Below, one piece after another: positions 58,015 through 64,000 of a stretch of DNA of 64,000 nucleotides (the first letter of the stretch is position 1; every line of letters begins with the position of its first letter). This DNA comes from Begonia masoniana (lineage: Eukaryota > Streptophyta > Magnoliopsida > Cucurbitales > Begoniaceae). The notes below the pieces were generated by a model that did not search any database, was not told the DNA's origin, and was given only the letters and a program-made list of their open reading frames with translations. The stretch is taken from positions 30,244,412 to 30,308,411 of the forward strand of contig CM039510.1 in the NCBI GenBank assembly GCA_022432975.1, written 5' to 3'. Made by a program: the position numbers and the translations under genes.

Positions 58015-58448
58015 TGTTGACTTAAATAGTGTTTAAGTAGTCTAAATATGTTTTTGATGATATTTTTAGAATGTCAAGTATGTAATTTGATTATGTTTAT
58101 TAATAGAGAATAATGAATTATTCATGTGATTTAATTTGTTGGAAATACCCTCGAAAAGGGTATTTTAGTAGTCTAACAATCGGGTTGAGTGTACAGGGCT
58201 AAAAATTGATAAACAAAGGGTACATCCACCGATCGCGAAATGACATAGAAGAGTTCCTTCTGCCGATCGCAACGCAAAACGACAAGAGTGAAGTCTTTAA
58301 AGGCTACTTCTACCGATGGCGGTTCAGCGTTTAAAACATTATTCCTGCCGATACCGGTTCAAGCGTTGAAGTGTTGCATCATCTGATAGCGTTTCGAGCT
58401 GCATCTGCCGATAGCATTCCAAGCTGCATCTGCCGATGGAGTCTTCAA

Positions 58449-58942
58449 GATGCATCTGCCGATGGAGTCTTCAAGATGCATCTGCCGATGGAGTCTTCAA
58501 GATGCATCTGCCGATGGAGTCTTCAAGATGCATCTGCCGATGGAGTCTTCAAGATGCATCTGCCGATGGAGTCTTCAAGATGCATCTGCCGATGGAGTCT
58601 TCAAGATGCATCTGCCGATGGAGTCTTCAAGATGCATCTGCCGATGGAGTCTTCAAGATGCATCTGCCGATGGAGTCTTCAAGATGCATCTGCCGATGGA
58701 GTCTTCAAGATGCATCTGCCGATGGAGTCTTCAAGATGCATCTGCCGATGGAGTCTTCAAGATGCATCTGCCGATGGAGTCTTCAAGATGCATCTGCCGA
58801 TGGAGTCTTCAAGATGCATCTGCCGATGGAGTCTTCAAGATGCATCTGCCGATGGAGTCTTCAAGATGCATCTGCCGATGGAGTCTTCAAGATGCATCTG
58901 CCGATGGAGTCTTCAAGATGCATCTGCCGATGGAGTCTTCAA
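58449..58942. repeat. 26-bp tandem array, 19 units
   Basis: GATGCATCTGCCGATGG recurs every 26 bp from 58449 to 58917 without mismatch. The unit holds the palindrome GATGCATC and the short inverted repeat CATCTGCCGATG. All three + frames are open for about 175 codons by periodicity; not a gene. Confidence 0.95.
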
Positions 58943-58944
58943 GA

Positions 58945-59190
58945 TTTAATCAAAGACTAATAAAATTGTTGACTTAAATAGTGTTTAGTAGTCTAATATG
59001 TTTTTGATGATATTTTTAGAATGTCAAGTATGTAATTTGATATGTTTATTAATAGAGAATAATGAATTATTCATGTGATTTAATTTGTTGGAAATACCCT
59101 CGAAAAGGGTATTTAGTAGTCTAACAATCGGGTTGAGTGTACAGGTGCTAAAATTGATAAACAAAGGGTACATCCACCGATCGCGAAGAC
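58945..59190. repeat. Second copy of flank plus LTR start, rich in 1-base indels
   Basis: Repeats about 58002-58240, including the genomic flank GATTTAATCAAAGA outside the LTR. Differences are mostly single-base homopolymer changes: GTTTAGTAG for GTTTAAGTAG, TCTAATATG for TCTAAATATG, TTGATATG for TTGATTATG, GTATTTAG for GTATTTTAG. It then jumps into three more array units. Confidence 0.85.
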
Positions 59191-60165
59191 ATGTCTTCAA
59201 GATGCATCTGCCGATGGAGTCTTCAAGATGCATCTGCCGATGGAGTCTTCAAGATGCATCTGCCGATGGAGTCTTCAAGATACATCTGCCGATGGCATTT
59301 GAAGATACATCAGCCGATGGTGTTTTCAAGTTGTTTCTGCCGATGATTTTTCAAGATGCATCAGCCGATGGTTTTTCAGTATGCATCTGCCGATGACTTA
59401 TCATGTTGCATCTACCGATGGCGTTTTGAAGATACTCATGCCGATAGCTTTTTAAAGCTGCTTCCACCGATGATCTTTCGCTAGAATTCAAAATAGCCGC
59501 GAAGCTACAGTGACGTCGTTTTCAGCATTAACTCCAAAACTTTAATGGCAACGACGATTTGCAACTACAGACGGCAACGGCTACCTGATCTAGTACGGAT
59601 GCTTCCCAACGGTAACAATTTCCATTTGAAGAAATGAGCATTCAATTCTGTGAAGCTGAAAATAAGACAGAGTATTTAAGCCGAGGTTAGAGCACGAAGA
59701 TACAACTTTTGCGAATTTGATGCTTGAGCCCTAACCTGCGAAATCTATCATACACTGTATTTCTTCTATACCTCTCGATATTAACTTGAGATTTCATTCT
59801 GGTGAGAGTGTAGTTTGTGCTTGAAATTTATAAACTCAAAATCTGTGTAAGGTAGTGGATTGACGCCCGTCAAGTTCAATCAAGATCTGTAAAAGGCAGT
59901 TGATCGGAGCCCAGATTTCCAATCTGTTTATTCTCGAGGAGAAGGTTAAGGATCTTCAAGGGGTGAACCTTGAAGCGTGGATGTAGGCTGGGTTGAGCCG
60001 AACCACGTAAAAATTCTTGTGTTAATTTCTCTCTCTCTCTATTTTATTTGTTTGTCTGCTGTTAGTATTTAAGCTCAAATCACGAGAGAAATTATTTAGA
60101 TTATTAAATTAAGTTCTAAAAAGTCTAATTCATCCCCCCTCTTAGACAAATCTCGATCCTACAAT

Positions 60166-60177
60166 TGGTATCAGAGC
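60166..60177 (+). other. copia-C primer-binding site
   Basis: TGGTATCAGAGC, two bases after the LTR; complementary to initiator tRNA-Met. Confidence 0.9.
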
Positions 60178-60230
60178 GAGGTTTATCACTGTCTAAGTTG
60201 GTTTTAAACATATTGTGATATATATTTACA

Positions 60231-61792
60231 ATGGCATTCAACTCTAACTCCACACACGTAGAAGGTCAAGCTGTCAATAGACCTCCATTTTTTGATGGTT
60301 GTGATTATATTTATTGGAAGGCAAGAATGAGAATATTCATTCAAGCCATGGACTATGAGTTATGGAACATTATAGAATATGGTCCATTTACAGCCATGAA
60401 AACTGTAGATGGCAAAAGTGTTCCTAAGATTTCTACTGATTTAACTGAATCAGATAAGAGAAATCTAAGCCTTAATGCCAAGGCGATAAACACTCTATAC
60501 TGTGCTCTAAATAGAGATGAATTTAATAGAGTACAAGGGTGTGAAAGTGCTCAAGAAATTTGGCACTTATTAGAGGTTACTCATGAGGGCAACAAATCAG
60601 GTGAATGAGAGTAAATTGAGCATGTTAGTTCATGAATATGAACTGTTTTCTATGGAAAAAGAAGAAACCATTGGTTCAATGTTTACTCGATTTACTAACA
60701 TCACTAATGGTCTTAAAGCTCTTGGTAAGATTTATTCAGGTGAAGAACAGGTAAGAAAAATTTTGAGATGCCTCCTTAGAGCCTGGCAACCAAAGGTGAC
60801 AGCAATACAGGAGACTCGGGATCTAAAAGTGCTTAAGCTTGAAGAGCTCATTGGCTCTCTGATGACTCATGAGATAACCATGAGGGCCAATGACAAGGAG
60901 GATCTCAAGGAAAAGGAGATCTCCAAGAGAAAGGACATAGCCCTCAAAGCCTCTTCAAGCAAAAATGAAGCATCTGAGGAACGTAGAAGAAGATGATGAG
61001 GACATTGCTCTCATCACTAGGAGATTCAGCAAGTTTCTCCGTAGGAAGAAGCAGCAAGGCAGAAGTTTTCCAAGGATTGAAAAACTTCTTAAAGACAAGG
61101 AGATTACATGTTTTGGGTGCGGCAAGCCTGGCCACATAAAGACAGATTGTCCATAGGCCAAGAAATATCTCAAGAAATTTAAGAAGAAGGCTATGAAGGC
61201 CACTTGGGATGATAGTGAAGGTGAAACCTCCTCTTCAGAAGATGAGGAAGTTGCAAATTTGTGCTTCATGGCACATGAGGATAAGGTTAGTTCTCCTTCT
61301 TCCAGTATTTTAAGTGATAGTGAAAGTGATAATGAAGATGGTGAATTAATAGATGCATTTAATGATTTGGTGAAACAATTTAGCATGTTAAAGGCCAAAT
61401 ACAATTTGTTGAAAAATGACAATGCAGGTCTAACAGAAAAGCATGCAAAAGAAGTTGATTCACATAAAAAGGAGATTAGTGAACTTAAAAAGAAAAATGA
61501 GACTTTGAATAAACTTGTTCTTTGGTTCTCAAATGGTAGCAAGAACCTAATACTGCTGATAGGAAATCATAGAGCTACTCATGATAAGGCAGGTATAGGT
61601 TATGATAAGTTCAATAAAAGGAAAGTTTTCAAGAATTTCTTTGTTAAACCGTCCACTTGTCATGCATGTAATGAAGTAGGACATAAATCCTTTGAGTGTC
61701 CCTTAAAATCAAACAATATAAAATCTGGCAGTAAACTGCAATGGGTTCCTAAGGGGACCAGGCCTAACACTAGGACCCAAAAGATTTAGGTA
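60231..61792 (+). pseudogene. copia-C gag (broken)
   Basis: ATG at 60231 (MAFNSNSTHVEGQAVNRPPF, DGCDYIYWKARM), a UBN2/DUF4219-type capsid. The frame changes near 60590 and 60985. Knuckle CX2CX4HX4C (CFGCGKPGHIKTDC, about 61109-61150) is followed by TAG at 61155. A long coiled-coil-like stretch (LKAKYNLLKNDNAGLTEKH) precedes a second knuckle, CHACNEVGHKSFEC, at about 61657-61700. Another frame change near 61790 leads into protease. Confidence 0.8.
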
Positions 61793-61806
61793 CCTAAGAA
61801 GACCAA

Positions 61807-64000
61807 TTGATTTCTGTTTTGCAGGTTGACTGTTCTCCTAGAAAAGATAAATGGTACCTCGACAGTGAATGCTCGAGGCATATGACAGGAGACTCAACCA
61901 AGTTTGCTGTTGTCAACAAGAAGAAAGGAAGTGTTACTTTTGGTGAAAACCAAAAGGGCAAAATTGTTGGCATCGGCAATATAGGTAACGTTTTTAATCC
62001 TACTATTGAAAATGTGCTTTTAGTTGAGGGATTAAAGCATAATCTGCTTAGTATTAACTAGTTATGTGATAAAGGATATGAGGTGATTTTTAAATCAAAC
62101 TCTTGTATAATTAAAGATGCATCAAATGACAAAAATCTGTTCACTGGCTATAGGAAGGAAAATATCTATATTATTGACATGGATGTTATTGAGCATATTG
62201 ATGAAAAATGTTTTGCTGTTAATTCATCCCATGATTCTTGGATTTGGCATAGGAGATTAGGACATGTAGGGATGGATACTTTAACCAAGATTACTAAGGA
62301 GAATTTAGTTAGAGGAATCCCTAAGATATCCTTTGAGAAGGATAAGGTCTGTGAAGCCTATCAAATGGGTAAGCAGATCAAAAGTTCCTTTGCATCGAAG
62401 AATGCAATTTCATCTTCTAAGCCTCTCCAACTCCACATGGATCTCTTCGGTCCTTCTAATATAGCCAGCCTAGGAGGCAAATACTATGCCTTTGTTATTG
62501 TTGATGACTTCTCTAAATTCACTTGGGTACATTTTTTGAAGTCTAAGGATGACACTTTTGACACTTTCTCTAGCTTTAGGAAAAGAGTTCAAAATGAAAA
62601 AGAGGTCACCATAGTTGCTATTCGTAGTGATCATGGTGGAGAATTTGAAAATGAGAAATTTGAACTTTTGTGTCTCAAGTATGGAATTGAGCACAATTTT
62701 TCCTCCCCTAGAATCCCTCAGCAAAATAGTGTTGTTGAGAGGAAAAATAGGTCTCTTCAAGAGCTAGCTCGGACTATGCTCAATGAGAATTCTCTTCCTA
62801 AATACTTCTGGGCTGAAGCTGTCGCAACAGCCTGTTATGTTCTCAATCGGGTCTCCATAAGACCTATTCTTGAGAAAACTCCCTATGAGCTTTGGAGTGG
62901 AAAAACTCATTCTTTTAAGTATTTTAGAGCCTTTGGTAGCAAATGCTTCATTCTTAATACTAAGGATAACTTAGGAAAATTTGATTCCAAATCTGGTCTT
63001 GAAATTTTTCTTGGTTATTCTCTTTCTAGTAAAGCATATATGGTATTCAATAAGAGAACGTTAGTTGTAGAAGAATCAGTTCATGTCAATTTTGATGAGT
63101 CCCCTCAGCCTACAATCAATGTGGATGAGGATGACACTTTGAAAAAACATCTGGACTCACTTTCCTTAGAAAAGCCCTCTGATCCCCTTCAAGTAGAAAA
63201 ACCTTTAGAACCTTATTCTACTTCTCTAGATTTTATTCCTGTCAATGATGAAAATCTTGCTCTTCCTAGAGATTGGAAGTATGTCAAAGACCATCCTATA
63301 GATGAAATTTTAGGTGATCCTTCTTTAGGAGTTAAGACTAGATCCTCTCTTAGGAATCTCTGTGCCAATGTGGCATTTATCTATCAAGTAGAGCCTAAGA
63401 AGTATGAAGAGGCAGAGTGTGATGACAATTGGATTTTAGCTATGCAAGAGGAGCTAAATCAATTTGAAAGGAGCAAGGTATGAGAACTTGTTCCACGGCC
63501 TAAGGATCATCCCATTATAGGAACCAAATGGGTTTATAAGAATAAATTGGATGAAAATGAGATTGTTGTGAGAAACAAGGCTAGACTAGTTACTAAGGGA
63601 TACTCTCAAGAAGAGGGTATTGATTTTGAGAAATCTTTTGCTCTTGTAGCTAGATTAGAGTCAATTAGGATGCTCCTTGCTTTTGCTTGCTACAAAAACT
63701 TCACACTCTTTCAAATGGATGTAAAGAGTGCATTCTTAAATGGTTATATTACAGAAGAAGTTTATGTTGAGCAACCTTTAGGTTTTGAAGCTTTTGACAA
63801 ACCCGACTAGGTCTATAAATTAAGGAAAGCTCTCTATGGTCTTAAACAAGCTCCTAGAGCTTGGTATGATAGGTTGAGGAACTTCCTTGAGGAAAGGAAT
63901 TTCAAAAAGGGTAACACCGACTCAACTCTATTTACCATGCAAAAGGATAAGGATATTTTGTTAGTTCAAATTTATGTCGATGACATTATTTTTGGATCAA
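61807..64000 (+). pseudogene. copia-C protease, integrase, reverse transcriptase start (broken, partial)
   Basis: Protease reads KWYLDSECSRHMTG: the Gly of the D-S-G active site is Glu. TAG at 62059. The integrase zinc region has HRRLGHVGMDTL and VCEAYQMGKQ, with the second Cys of the pair replaced by Tyr. The catalytic triad is still visible (LHMDLFGPS, IRSDHGGEF, VVERKNRSLQE). Stops follow at 63481 (TGA) and 63808 (TAG), both at positions usually Trp. Reverse transcriptase runs from [14 protein letters not shown] through ALYGLKQAPRAWYDRL to YVDDIIFGS at the edge. All these changes are G-to-A type on the + strand. Confidence 0.85.

Larger units (their letters stand above)
58015..60163 (+). 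repeat. copia-C 5' LTR with tandem array
   Basis: Starts TGTTGACTTAAATAG, ends CTCGATCCTACA, followed by the primer-binding site. Inside are a 26-bp array, a duplicated copy of the LTR start (58945-59190), and further diverged 'CTGCCGATGG...TTCAAGATGCATC' units at about 59190-59470, which also precede the array at 58255-58440. So the unit is an old feature of this LTR and the perfect array a later expansion. Confidence 0.8.
58015..64000 (+). mobile_element. Ty1/copia retrotransposon copia-C (long LTR), cut by window edge
   Basis: 5' LTR, tRNA-Met primer-binding site, gag, protease, integrase and the start of reverse transcriptase follow in copia order on the + strand. The 3' part and 3' LTR are outside. 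The 2.1-kb LTR and two Cys/His knuckles suggest a SIRE-like lineage, with modest confidence. Coding is broken by several frameshifts and stops. Confidence 0.85.

Noticed and set aside
12573..58942. Possible CRISPR arrays
   Set aside because: Units are contiguous and identical, without distinct spacers; the DNA is plant nuclear with LTR retrotransposons.
58371..58977. Frames of 174-192 codons, Cys/Trp-rich (CICRWSLQDASADG)
   Set aside because: 26-bp array of the copia-C LTR read in three phases; the apparent cysteine-rich peptide is periodic translation.

Overview
The window is plant nuclear DNA, most likely from a eudicot with a repeat-rich genome. The evidence is a pentatricopeptide-repeat (PPR) gene, Ty1/copia and Ty3/gypsy chromovirus polyproteins, Cassandra-type TRIM elements with a 5S-rRNA-derived segment, and a Mutator-like element (MULE). 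I cannot name the species. Only one gene looks like an intact host gene: an intronless organellar PPR protein at 8993-10945 (+). Nearly everything else is transposon sequence, much of it nested.

Layout. 1-6620: two decayed copia elements; the gag of the first is split by a Cassandra solo LTR with a perfect 5-bp target-site duplication (TSD). 6620-12130: low-copy DNA with a cluster of three G-boxes (7222-7300), the PPR promoter (site II motifs, 8488-8565) and the PPR gene. 12138-26432: a 14.3-kb gypsy chromovirus (gypsy-1, minus strand) with TSD GAGTC. Its LTRs hold tandem arrays and the right LTR holds a nested solo LTR. 26438-28151: AT-rich intergenic DNA. 28162-56860: a giant composite MULE bounded by long terminal inverted repeats and a perfect 10-bp TSD (TAATTAAATA). 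56871-58014: intergenic. 58015 to the right edge: a copia element with a 2.1-kb LTR and decayed gag-pol, cut by the window end.

Inside the MULE. The left terminal inverted repeat holds a four-LTR Cassandra array (TSD GTGCC). An intact 408-codon ORF resembling plant transposon proteins runs rightward from the left end. A MuDR-type transposase, broken by shared stop codons, runs leftward from the right end, so the two face each other as in MuDR. Fragments of host genes, including an F-box start, lie between them. A gypsy chromovirus (gypsy-2) inserted at ACTTA, and a later rearrangement duplicated the block 'LTR + transposase'. One copy is now a solo LTR beside a truncated MULE arm; the other is a nearly full gypsy-2 element beside the complete arm.

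The most unusual signal is in the LTRs. Several families carry long tandem arrays of short palindromic units. In the gypsy-2 type LTRs (69-bp and 21-bp units) the repeated item is TGACGTCA, a bZIP/CRE-like site, at a recurrent spacing of exactly 21 bp (about two helical turns). gypsy-1 has a 26-bp hairpin unit and the right-edge copia LTR a different 26-bp unit. At three arrays the sequence also shows a likely assembly problem: it jumps into the array and, in two cases, restarts from the upstream flank in a copy rich in single-base homopolymer indels. Copy numbers there should be treated with caution. All family names rest on motif recognition, without database searches.
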